Positions 7,778-15,388 of a DNA stretch of 53,337 nucleotides are shown here, one piece after another. Below the pieces are notes generated by a model. That model saw only the letters and a program-made list of their open reading frames with translations. It searched no databases and was not told where the DNA came from. Positions within the stretch are counted from its first letter, which is position 1; each line of letters begins with the position of its first letter. The position numbers and the translations under genes were made by a program. Source of the stretch: a virus; the IMG/VR virus record IMGVR_UViG_3300029327_000043, positions 1 to 53,337 of that record; one strand, given 5' to 3'.

Positions 7778-8322
7778 CAACTGATATCACCGAACTGGCG
7801 CAGCGTATGAAGGCGGCAGCAGAGAAAGCGACTCCGGGCGAATGGTGGGCCGACGACGTTAAAAACGAAGGATGCTACGGGTCTGGCGATGACTGTGTGG
7901 AGGGATTCACCTCATACGCAATCTATGGCTCTGACGGGCAAACCCTCTTCGATTCACTCAACAGTGACTCCGCATGCATCAGTGAGGAATACGACGGCGA
8001 GGGGCATGTGGCATGGGATGAGACGGCGCAGCGTAATGCCGAATTTATCGCTCTGGCTAACCCTGCCAACGTTCTCGCGCTGGTAGAGGCGCTGGAGAAG
8101 GCGCAGCTGAGTATCGTCGAGCTGGAGCGCGAACAGGAGCATCTTCGCCCGGTAGGTGTGATGAGCGAGAAAGCATTTCACCGTCTTGAAAACAGCGAAT
8201 GTCGCTTTATTGCGTTGTGGCCGCGCCCTGGTATCTTTTTGCCGCGCAAACGCCCCGAGGACGGAGTGATCGTTTATGCGCGTACAGCTGCCTCCGCTGG
8301 CATCAAGATGGAGGCTGAGTGA
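7774..8322 (+). CDS. Ead/Ea22-like phage protein
   Basis: The 182-aa product starts MTTDITELAQRMKAAAEKATPGEWW, a signature of Ead/Ea22-type proteins, and includes NAEFIALANPANVLALVEALE. These are accessory early proteins of lambdoid phages without a settled function; they are often mosaics with shared N-termini. The start at 7774 overlaps the methylase stop (ATGA) and has AGGAG nine bases upstream. Confidence 0.82.
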   Translation: MTTDITELAQRMKAAAEKATPGEWWADDVKNEGCYGSGDDCVEGFTSYAIYGSDGQTLFDSLNSDSACISEEYDGEGHVAWDETAQRNAEFIALANPANVLALVEALEKAQLSIVELEREQEHLRPVGVMSEKAFHRLENSECRFIALWPRPGIFLPRKRPEDGVIVYARTAASAGIKMEAE

Positions 8323-8477
8323 TGGACTCTTCACTGGAACACGCCTGCAAACGCCTACAGGAACTGGAAAGCCTACTGCTGGTGGATGTGCCTGAAACAG
8401 TATGGCCAGCGGAAGTCAGCATGGTCTTCGCTCAGATTGAAAAAAGCCGGGACACTCCCGGCGCACCACATCAATAG
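8322..8477 (+). CDS. 51-aa Ead-associated small protein
   Basis: Starting at the ATG that overlaps the previous stop (TGATG), the frame reads MDSSLEHACKRLQELESLLL...PHQ. It is acidic/helical, and its position right behind an Ead gene and the stop-start overlap favour a real gene. A competing frame (8386-8598, ending KKVCKKLCGNSKSV) overlaps it; I judged that less likely because it has no good ribosome site. Function unknown. Confidence 0.55.
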   Translation: MDSSLEHACKRLQELESLLLVDVPETVWPAEVSMVFAQIEKSRDTPGAPHQ

Positions 8478-8555
8478 GATGTGGCTGGAAAAAATGCCGG
8501 TACCGTCAATCATCGGTGCTGCTCGTTTGCTGGCAAGAACTACGTACACCTCAAA

Positions 8556-8601
8556 AAAAGTGTGTAAAAAACTATGCGGCAACTCGAAAAGTGTGTAAAA
8601 A
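8556..8601 (+). repeat. Two direct copies of AAAAGTGTGTAAAAA ahead of the accessory cassette
   Basis: The 15-base motif occurs at 8556-8570 and again at 8587-8601, 31 bases apart (about three helical turns), just before the ribosome site of the first cassette gene. The spacing on one face of the helix suits a dimeric regulator. It may be the operator for the HTH protein encoded in the cassette, or a recombination scar. Confidence 0.6.
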
Positions 8602-8631
8602 TAAGATAAAGAGAAACCCGAGGGAAGGAAA

Positions 8632-9393
8632 ATGAGTAACGATCTTGTATTCGTATTGTCTAGAGTTCAGTTTGGCGAAGTCCCGCAATCGAAGTTTGCT
8701 CAAGTTGGAGAGACTATTCAAGAAAGATTACGGGCGGAGTATCCGTTTTTCCACTCAGCGCAAGATGCTGAAACTTTTGAGATTCAGTTTGGCCCTGATG
8801 GTCAGAAGGTCAAAAAGATTGAGATACCAACTTTGACGTTTGTCTCTGCTGAGAGAGATTGGGGAATCAGAGTAACAACTAACGATTTGTTCTTATACAC
8901 AAATAGCTACGATAGGTTCCAGAGTTTCGAAATCAGAATGAGGGAAATTCTTGGCATTTTAGCAGAGATTTTCCCAATTTATCATACTGGCTTCTTGGGA
9001 ATGAGATTTTTGAATAAATTCCCTCTTGAGGGCGAGCGTTCTTTCAGGCAAGTGTATAAAAGAACTGAATTTCTACAACCGGCAATTGAAAACTATAAAC
9101 AGGCAGGCTCAAATCTTTCGGCTAGATATCAAACAGATGCTGGCTGGATGAATCTTAATAGTGGCATTACTGTGAAGGGCGCACTTTTACCTCCTGATAT
9201 CGAACAATTTGCTGCCACATTAAACCCTTCACATGTAAATACAACCAGCGATGGGGTATGGGCTCATTTGGATATGGATTCTCATAAGCCAAGTAATTCT
9301 CTGCTTAAGTATGATCTTGACAGAGTTGTCGAGACATTTTCTTCACTAAGAGAGTGTGCCAATAAGTTTTATAGTGAAATTGTTAAGATTTAA
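8632..9393 (+). CDS. TIGR04255-like protein, first gene of an accessory cassette
   Basis: The 253-aa product includes RDWGIRVTTNDLFLYTNSYDRFQSFE and TGFLGMRFLNKFPL, the pattern I associate with TIGR04255 proteins (sporadic family, function unknown, often in mobile elements). Base composition is clearly more AT-rich than the replication genes before it, suggesting recent acquisition. AGGGAAGG precedes the ATG. It is followed at 9 and about 23 bases by two more genes on the same strand. A role in phage defence or superinfection exclusion is inference from location and company. Confidence 0.72.
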   Translation: MSNDLVFVLSRVQFGEVPQSKFAQVGETIQERLRAEYPFFHSAQDAETFEIQFGPDGQKVKKIEIPTLTFVSAERDWGIRVTTNDLFLYTNSYDRFQSFEIRMREILGILAEIFPIYHTGFLGMRFLNKFPLEGERSFRQVYKRTEFLQPAIENYKQAGSNLSARYQTDAGWMNLNSGITVKGALLPPDIEQFAATLNPSHVNTTSDGVWAHLDMDSHKPSNSLLKYDLDRVVETFSSLRECANKFYSEIVKI

Positions 9394-9402
9394 GGAGGCA
9401 AT

Positions 9403-10005
9403 ATGGACTTTGTTGATTACAATTATTATACAGAGGGATATGCTCGTACCTCATACATGGAAACAGAAGAAAAAACAGGATGGAGTAGCATTGGTATTTT
9501 TAAAACCATGTTATTCTTTGCTGCTGCAACTTTTTCCTTCAATACTGATGCTACATCTTCAGTTGACCATCATGCAATTGAGTGCCAAATAATTAAAGGG
9601 ATTCAAAATAACGATGCCACTTTCTTTTCTGATGGAATTGATGATAAAAAGTCTAAAATACATGCTCTAAGTTCTAACTTGCAAAAGAATTTTGGTTTCA
9701 AGAAAGCACAATGGGCAAATGTGCTCAGTGTTGAAAGGAAAACTCTCTATAACTGGGAAAATAATCCTGAATCTACTCCTCATGCTAAGGTTTTGGATAA
9801 TTTGAATACACTCAGCAAATTCGCAGATGAAATTGATAATGGTCATGCACCATACATTTCGAAAATGACCTTTGGAAAGGGGCGTAAGGAAGAGTTTACT
9901 CAGGCTTTCACAACTCAACCGCTTTCGTTTGAGTCAATGATTTCTGTATATGAAAAATTTTATACTGAAATCGACGGTTTCTACAAAAGACAACTTCTTT
10001 CTTGA
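9403..10005 (+). CDS. Membrane-segment plus HTH protein of the accessory cassette
   Basis: The 200-aa product has an N-terminal tail, one hydrophobic segment (IGIFKTMLFFAAATFSF, about residues 29-45) and a C-terminal Xre-like helix-turn-helix (FKKAQWANVLSVERKTLYNWENN, about 103-125). A membrane-tethered DNA-binding protein is an unusual architecture; it could be a membrane sensor or an antitoxin-like regulator. AGGAGG precedes the ATG. AT-rich like its neighbours. Confidence 0.72.
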   Translation: MDFVDYNYYTEGYARTSYMETEEKTGWSSIGIFKTMLFFAAATFSFNTDATSSVDHHAIECQIIKGIQNNDATFFSDGIDDKKSKIHALSSNLQKNFGFKKAQWANVLSVERKTLYNWENNPESTPHAKVLDNLNTLSKFADEIDNGHAPYISKMTFGKGRKEEFTQAFTTQPLSFESMISVYEKFYTEIDGFYKRQLLS

Positions 10006-10028
10006 TACTGAGTTAGGTGAGTTTTACA

Positions 10029-10931
10029 ATGGAACAAAGTAGAAATGATTTTATAAAAGCTGGCTGGGAAAGAGGGGCTTTTGTCAGTTTGTCAGGCAAT
10101 GACTTTTTACTTGCACACTTACCCTCAGAACTCGAAAAGTGTATAGCGTCATATGATGCCGAGGACATCTATTTTGTTCCTGTTCTGTACGATTGTGCAT
10201 TGATTTCTGATGATTTTGTTCAAGAGCCTTGGGTAAATTTGGTTGTATGTTGGAAATGTAGAAAAATGGGTGGTGATGGCAATTTCAAATATTGCAAAAA
10301 CCCGCGGAAGTACCATTTCCCCTTAGTGGTTAAAGGAGAGCCGATTTTTTTTGAAACTAATGCATTATCAATAATTAATATGAGACGGGATGTTTTTCTT
10401 AAGTCATCAATCAATCTAGAAGTCAAATGGCCAGTTTTTGGTCTTGAGACAATGTTAAATTGGTTAACTGAACGAATCAGACAGCCAGTTTTCCCTGATG
10501 AATGGAACGAGAGATTAAAGAGTAAAAAGAAATTGTTAGAAAGATTTTACTCAGATGAAACTCTTGTTGAGAAATGTGCGGGTGTGTTTTTTCGTATAAC
10601 CCCATTTAAACAGATAGATAAAACTGAATGTTACTCTGTGTCAGCACTTATTGTCACACCAGCCATAGAAAATGGAGCTGAACACAGAAAGTTCAATAGG
10701 GAAATTAAACCTAAATTAGATGAATTGAAGGAGCAATTACGTCAAATACTTAAAGGCATTGAAAATGTAGAGGTTGAAACTGTTTCGGATCTACCAGAGG
10801 ATCAGTTTACTCGTAAAGAAGAGCGGTTATATAAGCGATACCAGCTTGAATTTATGACATATAAATCAGGGGAGGTAGATAGTGTGACGTTACCCGCTGA
10901 TTTACAATTTCCTTTTGTGCAACCTAAGTAA
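10029..10931 (+). CDS. Uncharacterised 300-aa protein with a cysteine cluster, accessory cassette
   Basis: The ATG at 10029 is preceded by AGGTGA and was chosen over a GTG 12 bases earlier. The product has a C-x2-C-x10-C pattern (CWKCRKMGGDGNFKYC) near residue 80, a possible zinc site, and a helical C-terminal third rich in K and E (FNREIKPKLDELKEQLRQIL). No family is recognised. It closes the three-gene AT-rich unit and may be the effector or the sensor. About 230 bases follow with no convincing gene; they hold a hairpin (AAAGCCCTG...CAGGGCTTT near 10997-11020) lacking a T run. Confidence 0.68.
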   Translation: MEQSRNDFIKAGWERGAFVSLSGNDFLLAHLPSELEKCIASYDAEDIYFVPVLYDCALISDDFVQEPWVNLVVCWKCRKMGGDGNFKYCKNPRKYHFPLVVKGEPIFFETNALSIINMRRDVFLKSSINLEVKWPVFGLETMLNWLTERIRQPVFPDEWNERLKSKKKLLERFYSDETLVEKCAGVFFRITPFKQIDKTECYSVSALIVTPAIENGAEHRKFNREIKPKLDELKEQLRQILKGIENVEVETVSDLPEDQFTRKEERLYKRYQLEFMTYKSGEVDSVTLPADLQFPFVQPK

Positions 10932-11163
10932 CCAATTTTATCTGAAAGATGTGGTTATAAATAAGTAGTAAAAATGGATAGTCAATACTTAATTGAAAGC
11001 CCTGCGCTAACAGGGCTTTCGAGGGCGGAAAGTGCGCTAACACATTCCGGTGAGTATGGAGGTAATCCAACCGCGACACTCTTCTTTGACGAGCGAAGTG
11101 TAGTGGTTCTCCCAACAAAGTGCAATCTGTATGGGTTTACAGGTATGCAGGGAAACAGAAGCC

Positions 11164-11316
11164 ATGGCTATGGGAACCTGTCGCAAATGTGGAAGTTCTT
11201 GCGAGATCATTTTTCGCTACACTGTATGTGGTGTAGATGGGGTGGTTCGTCGCGCGAAGAAGGGGAGACCTTTTCCTATTCCACTTTGCAACTGCTCTTC
11301 TAAGAAAGCAGCGTGA
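11164..11316 (+). CDS. 50-aa zinc-ribbon-like phage protein
   Basis: The product MAMGTCRKCGSSCEIIFRY...PLCNCSSKKAA has CRKC and CNC pairs with an intervening basic loop, typical of tiny early phage zinc ribbons. The ATG at 11164 gives the compact form; an upstream in-frame start adds 11 residues. It is followed eight bases later by a strong terminator, so it ends a transcription unit. Confidence 0.6.
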   Translation: MAMGTCRKCGSSCEIIFRYTVCGVDGVVRRAKKGRPFPIPLCNCSSKKAA

Positions 11317-11324
11317 GAAAATTA

Positions 11325-11347
11325 AACCCGCTTCGGCGGGTTTTTTT
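11325..11347 (+). terminator. Intrinsic terminator (copy 1 of CCCGCTTCGGCGGG)
   Basis: ACCCGCTTCGGCGGGT with a tetraloop followed by seven T. Nearly the same sequence occurs at 11534-11556, and the hairpin core also at 1391-1404. Confidence 0.88.
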
Positions 11348-11363
11348 GTAACAGAATTAATCA

Positions 11364-11531
11364 TTAGGATTTCCAGACTGGTACATCATCGACCAGGATT
11401 ACCGCGGTGTGACGTATGCGAAGGATAAGCAGGTTGCGCGTTGTGGTAATGCGGTTCCGCCCCCGTTCGCTGAGGCGCTGGTTAGGGCTAATTTACCGGA
11501 TATGTGCCTGAAAAAAGGCATTGCAGCATGA
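11364..11531 (+). pseudogene. 3' remnant of a DNA cytosine-C5 methyltransferase
   Basis: An in-frame stretch with no start reads LGFPDWYIIDQDYRGV and then QVARCGNAVPPPFAEALVRANLP before its stop at 11531. The GNAVPPP block is motif X of C5-cytosine methyltransferases, and such genes are common in this place in Klebsiella phages. Only about 55 codons remain; motifs I-IX, including the catalytic PC, are gone. It is bounded by two near-identical terminators, suggesting the missing part was lost by recombination between repeats. Confidence 0.78.
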
Positions 11532-11533
11532 TA

Positions 11534-11556
11534 AAGCCCGCTTCGGCGGGTTTTTT
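11534..11556 (+). terminator. Intrinsic terminator (copy 2)
   Basis: AGCCCGCTTCGGCGGGTTTTTT immediately after the methyltransferase remnant. Together with copy 1 it blocks read-through from PR toward the bacteriocin operon. From here to about 11795 I see no gene. Confidence 0.85.
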
Positions 11557-11798
11557 ATTTCTATGTTGTTAAGCAATCCTCATCAATAGACCTCCAAGTG
11601 GCACTCTCTCGGCATGAATTATGTCAAAGATAGGTTGACTACTGTCTGCTGCAACAGTGGCAGCAACCCTCCAACCGATTGCTCTCACCTAAATGCTCAG
11701 TACTAAGTCCTAAAGAACAGCACTATTGGGTTAATGCTCAGGGGCTTACCTCTGCATCTAGCTAAAGGACCGACTCGTATCCGGATACTAAACCGACG

Positions 11799-11827
11799 TT
11801 GACGAGTTGAAAAACCAGGTGTATAAC
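11799..11827 (+). promoter_or_regulatory. Sigma-70 promoter of the bacteriocin operon
   Basis: TTGACG (11799-11804) and TATAAC (11822-11827) are separated by 17 bases, a near-ideal promoter. Transcription should start at about 11834, inside the first LexA box, so LexA would block it directly. Confidence 0.85.
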
Positions 11828-11868
11828 CACTGTATAAATACACAGCTGTGTATTTATACAGTGGTTAT
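11823..11868. promoter_or_regulatory. Perfect 46-bp palindrome with two abutting LexA (SOS) boxes
   Basis: Box 1 is CTGTATAAATACACAG (11830-11845) and box 2 CTGTGTATTTATACAG (11846-11861). Both fit CTG-N10-CAG. The symmetry extends outward to ATAACCAC/GTGGTTAT, giving 23-base arms with no loop. Paired LexA boxes are the hallmark of colicin promoters. Since a T run follows, the same DNA could also act as a hairpin terminator for upstream read-through. Confidence 0.92.
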
Positions 11869-11896
11869 TTTTTAGCAATCGACAAGGAAAATGGAA

Positions 11897-13033
11897 ATGG
11901 TTGATCAAAAAATCAATGCACAAGTTTTAAGCGGTGTTAACGACGATATTTCAGAAATGAAATCACTGACTACGTTGCGTAAACGTGTTGTAACTGATGG
12001 TGAAGTGGTTTCTAAATCTCAGAACGCTTTTCGTCTGGCGGGTGGTAAAACGGGAGTTATTCTGCGCAATGACGGTAATGACTTTTATGCTCTTGTAACT
12101 CCAGAAGGTCAGGCGCAAGACGGGCAATGGAACACCCTTCGCCCATTATCTTTCAATCTCAAAACTGGTCGTGTTTCTCTCCGTAATGGCGTGGACATTT
12201 CTGGTGGGGCTGTAGTTTCGCATGATGCAGGCATTTCGGCGCGTACGACCGGCCCGTCGCCGATCATAAATGGACAGACCTATTCATCCCCATCCATTCA
12301 TACCGATTTTACAAGCGGTAATATCACCACCCAAATGATGATGTGCGCCAGGGTAGAAGCAGGCAAGCAAGATTACGGTCTACTCTCTTATCGTGACTGG
12401 CAGGGTAGCTGGAACGAACTGCGCGTTCGATCAAATGCCGAACTGGATGCCGGGCAGTTTACCAAACGCAATTCAGAGGGATGGATTAAAGCTGCAGGTA
12501 ACCGTAACGTCAACAATGATAAAGACCGTAAAACCAATGCGTTATGGATTCAGGGCGCGGGGGATTTATCCGCAGACTTTTATCACTATGAGCGTATTGG
12601 TCAGCATCATTTCCTCGGACTACATGTAGCTAATGGTGGCGCGCAGGGGTGGTATGAATTCCGTAATGATGGCCATGCTTACACCAATGGTGCCTGGAAC
12701 AGTAGCTCTGATGCGCGAATGAAAACCCAGGTAGAGAAAATCGATAATGCGTTAGAAAAGCTCGATTGTATTAGTGGTTACACCTATCTGAAGCAGGGCG
12801 TTACCGAAGCTGGTGTAATCGCTCAGGAATTGGAGGAAGTCCTTCCACAGGCTGTTTCAAAGACGGAACTTACACTCAATGACGGCAGTGTGTTGAAGGA
12901 TGCTCGCAGCATCAATATCAATGGAGTGGTAGCACTACTTATTGAAGCGCTTAAGGAAGAACGTCAGGCTCGACTTGCCCTGGAAAAGCGTTTAGCCGAT
13001 CTGGAAGCTCGTAGTGGTCAGGAGACAGAGTGA
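11897..13033 (+). CDS. Tail-fibre-like bacteriocin accessory protein with C-terminal S74 chaperone domain
   Basis: The 378-aa product begins like a phage side-tail-fibre segment (residues 1-100, including GVILRNDGNDFYALVTPEG) and ends with FRNDGHAYTNGAWNSSSDARMK followed by an S74 intramolecular-chaperone domain (AGVIAQELEEVLPQAV, then a coiled-coil tail). S74 domains trimerise and then cleave themselves off at a conserved S-D junction, here SSSDAR. The gene is first in the SOS operon and its stop overlaps the klebicin start. From memory, klebicins C and D have phage-like accessory genes in this position; whether this one aids uptake, assembly or release is unknown. ATG at 11897 was chosen for ribosome-site spacing; one 6 bases upstream is possible. 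Confidence 0.85.
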   Translation: MVDQKINAQVLSGVNDDISEMKSLTTLRKRVVTDGEVVSKSQNAFRLAGGKTGVILRNDGNDFYALVTPEGQAQDGQWNTLRPLSFNLKTGRVSLRNGVDISGGAVVSHDAGISARTTGPSPIINGQTYSSPSIHTDFTSGNITTQMMMCARVEAGKQDYGLLSYRDWQGSWNELRVRSNAELDAGQFTKRNSEGWIKAAGNRNVNNDKDRKTNALWIQGAGDLSADFYHYERIGQHHFLGLHVANGGAQGWYEFRNDGHAYTNGAWNSSSDARMKTQVEKIDNALEKLDCISGYTYLKQGVTEAGVIAQELEEVLPQAVSKTELTLNDGSVLKDARSININGVVALLIEALKEERQARLALEKRLADLEARSGQETE

Positions 13034-14892
13034 TGGCAGATAATCAACCGGTTCCTCTTACCCCCGCACCACCTGGAATGGTATCACTTGGCGTCAATGA
13101 AAACGGCGAAGAGGAGATGACTGTCATTGGTGGAGATGGCAGCGGCACAGGGTTTTCTGGGAATGAAGCACCTATTATTCCTGGAAGTGGTAGCCTCCAG
13201 GCCGACTTAGGTAAAAAGTCTCTAACCCGACTACAGGCTGAAAGTTCAGCAGCAATTCATGCGACTGCAAAATGGACTACAGAGAATCTTGCAAAAACGC
13301 AGGCTGCGCAGGCTGAAAGGGCCAAGGCTGCCATGCTTTCTCAGCAGGCAGCAAAAGCAAAACAGGCCAAACTCACGCAACATCTGAAAGATGTAGTGGA
13401 TCGCGCGCTTCAGAACAACAAAACGCGGCCTACTGTTATTGATCTTGCTCATCAGAATAACCAACAAATGGCCGCAATGGCCGAGTTTATAGGCCGTCAA
13501 AAGGCAATTGAAGAAGCTCGTAAAAAGGCTGAAAGGGAAGCCAAAAGGGCTGAAGAAGCTTATCAGGCTGCTTTGAGAGCGCAGGAAGAAGAACAGCGCA
13601 AGCAGGCAGAAATTGAACGGAAATTGCAGGAGGCAAGGAAGCAAGAGGCAGCGGCAAAAGCAAAAGCTGAAGCTGACAGAATTGCGGCTGAGAAAGCTGA
13701 AGCAGAGGCAAGAGCTAAAGCGGAAGCTGAGCGACGGAAAGCAGAGGAGGCTCGAAAGGCGCTTTTTGCAAAGGCTGGGATTAAGGACACTCCTGTTTAT
13801 ACACTGGAGATGACAAAAGCAGCCACTACGTTGTTTTTAACACCGGGTGTTAGGTTACTGAATCGTGCTCCAGCGATGATACAGTTATCCGCTTTGGCTG
13901 CAGAAATTAATGGCGTCTTAACTACTGCTGCTAGTGCAGTAATGACGGCTACTGCTGAATTCTCAGGTTGGATTGCCTCAGCGTTATGGCGAGGTGTAGC
14001 TGGTGTTGCAACAGCTAGTACTGTTGGTCCCATGGTTGCCGCAGCATCGACGCTATTCTTTTCACCTCGCGCAGGTGGCGGAAGCGACAGTAAGGTTCCT
14101 GGTAGGGATATCGAGATGTTGGCTGCGCAAGCCAGGTTGTTCACGGCGGGTAAGCTGAGTATCGAACCGGGCATGAAGAGCGTCAACCTCCCGGTACGTG
14201 GCTTCATCTCTTCGGAAACTGATGGGCGCCAGTCTCTGATGCTTGTAAAAACCGGTTCTGATGGAGTACCTTCCACTGTTCCTGTATTAGATGCTGTACG
14301 TGACAGTACTACTGGCCTTGATAAAATAACGGTACCGGCGATGTCTGGTGCGCCGTCGCGGACCATCCTCGTGAATCCGGTTCCAATTGGCCCTGCTGCT
14401 CCGCGGCATACCGGCAATAGCGGGCCAGTGCCAGTAACACCGGTTCACACCGGTACAGAGGTGAAGCAGGCTGACAGTATCGTCACGACAACTTTGCCGA
14501 TTGCAGACATTCCGCCACTACAGGACTTCATCTACTGGCAGCCGGATGCTTCTGGGACAGGTGTTGAACCTATTTATGTAATGACTAGTCAACCCAGGAA
14601 AGGAGTAAAAGACTACGGACATGATTATCATCCGGCTCCAAAAACTGAAGAAATTAAGGGGTTGGGGGAGTTGATTGAGTCTCGGAAAAAAACTCCAAAA
14701 CAAGGGGGAGGTGGACGACGAGATCGATGGGTGGGAGATAAAGGACGAAAAATCTATGAGTGGGATTCGCAGCATGGAGAACTTGAAGGTTACAGAGCTA
14801 GCGACGGCTCTCATCTTGGAGCATTTGATCCAAACACCGGCAAGCAACTTAAAGGTCCGGACCCTAAACGTAACATCAAAAAATATCTTTGA
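13033..14892 (+). CDS. Klebicin: TonB-box bacteriocin with colicin E3-type 16S rRNase domain
   Basis: The 619-aa product is modular. EEMTVIG at 27-33 is a TonB-box-like motif, implying TonB-dependent uptake. A long charged coiled coil spans about 80-245. A hydrophobic central region follows at about 260-345. An S-type pyocin-like domain ends with DFIYWQPDASGTGVEPIYVM (about 490-520). The C-terminal ~95 residues closely match the colicin E3 nuclease as I recall it, with D578, H581, E585 (DSQHGELE) and R613 at the positions equivalent to E3 D510, H513, E517 and R545. It should cut 16S rRNA at the decoding site of sensitive cells. Expression is from the paired LexA boxes. Confidence 0.93.
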   Translation: MADNQPVPLTPAPPGMVSLGVNENGEEEMTVIGGDGSGTGFSGNEAPIIPGSGSLQADLGKKSLTRLQAESSAAIHATAKWTTENLAKTQAAQAERAKAAMLSQQAAKAKQAKLTQHLKDVVDRALQNNKTRPTVIDLAHQNNQQMAAMAEFIGRQKAIEEARKKAEREAKRAEEAYQAALRAQEEEQRKQAEIERKLQEARKQEAAAKAKAEADRIAAEKAEAEARAKAEAERRKAEEARKALFAKAGIKDTPVYTLEMTKAATTLFLTPGVRLLNRAPAMIQLSALAAEINGVLTTAASAVMTATAEFSGWIASALWRGVAGVATASTVGPMVAAASTLFFSPRAGGGSDSKVPGRDIEMLAAQARLFTAGKLSIEPGMKSVNLPVRGFISSETDGRQSLMLVKTGSDGVPSTVPVLDAVRDSTTGLDKITVPAMSGAPSRTILVNPVPIGPAAPRHTGNSGPVPVTPVHTGTEVKQADSIVTTTLPIADIPPLQDFIYWQPDASGTGVEPIYVMTSQPRKGVKDYGHDYHPAPKTEEIKGLGELIESRKKTPKQGGGGRRDRWVGDKGRKIYEWDSQHGELEGYRASDGSHLGAFDPNTGKQLKGPDPKRNIKKYL

Positions 14893-14901
14893 GGTGAATT
14901 A

Positions 14902-15156
14902 ATGGGACTGAAATTACGATTAGAATGGTTTAATAAGCAAACAGATTTATTAGTTGGCAAAGAGTACTCTAAGGATTTTGGTGATGATGGTTCGGTTATC
15001 GAAAGCCTTGGTATTCCTTTAAAGGATAATATCAATAATGGTGGCTTTGATTTAGAAGAGAGTTGGATTCCTTTATTGCAACCTCATTTTAAAAATAAAA
15101 TTGAAACTGATAAAAATCTTTACCAGATTTCATTTGATTATCGTGATAGTTGGTAA
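14902..15156 (+). CDS. Colicin E3-family (cloacin) immunity protein
   Basis: The 84-aa product starts [20 protein letters not shown] and contains [17 protein letters not shown] and ends SFDYRDSW, clearly the E3/E6/cloacin immunity family (85 aa in E3). It binds the nuclease domain and protects the producer. It follows the klebicin by nine bases with GAGGTGA as ribosome site. No lysis gene follows; the next element is a terminator. Confidence 0.95.
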   Translation: MGLKLRLEWFNKQTDLLVGKEYSKDFGDDGSVIESLGIPLKDNINNGGFDLEESWIPLLQPHFKNKIETDKNLYQISFDYRDSW

Positions 15157-15171
15157 TATGCCTACCTAAGA

Positions 15172-15204
15172 AAATATAGCCAGCCTTCGTGGTTGGCTAT
15201 ATTT
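15172..15204 (+). terminator. Terminator closing the bacteriocin operon
   Basis: AAATATAGCCA and TGGCTATATTT (11-bp arms) flank a GC-paired TTCGT loop, 16 bases after the immunity stop. From here to 15388 I see only a small inverted repeat (CTTTGAG/CTCAAAG, 15277-15294) and the ninB leader. Confidence 0.82.
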
Positions 15205-15388
15205 GTAGTTGATTTACAATTATCAACCAGCCATAATCATGTCATCGGAGCCTGAACAACTCTGGTGACTTCTGCGCTTTGAGGGGACTCAAAGTGCAAA
15301 CGACATTCAGAACACCTTTCAATCACTCACAGATGCAGAAATGCACCTGCGATTTTGTGCATTCTGCGGTTTCCATGAAGGAGACCGT

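Noticed and set aside
8386-8598. 70-codon rightward frame ending KKVCKKLCGNSKSV
   Set aside because: Overlaps the 51-aa gene that has a stop-start junction with Ead; its end is encoded by the direct repeats and there is no good ribosome site. Not excluded entirely.
10974-11303. 109-codon frame over the zinc-ribbon gene
   Set aside because: No ribosome site or domain; the overlapping 50-aa frame has a clear Cys pattern and is followed by a terminator.
13246-13790. Several long leftward frames within the klebicin coiled coil
   Set aside because: Shadows of the repetitive Ala/Glu/Lys codons of the coiled coil; composition (Leu/Ser/Phe rich) is typical of antisense frames.
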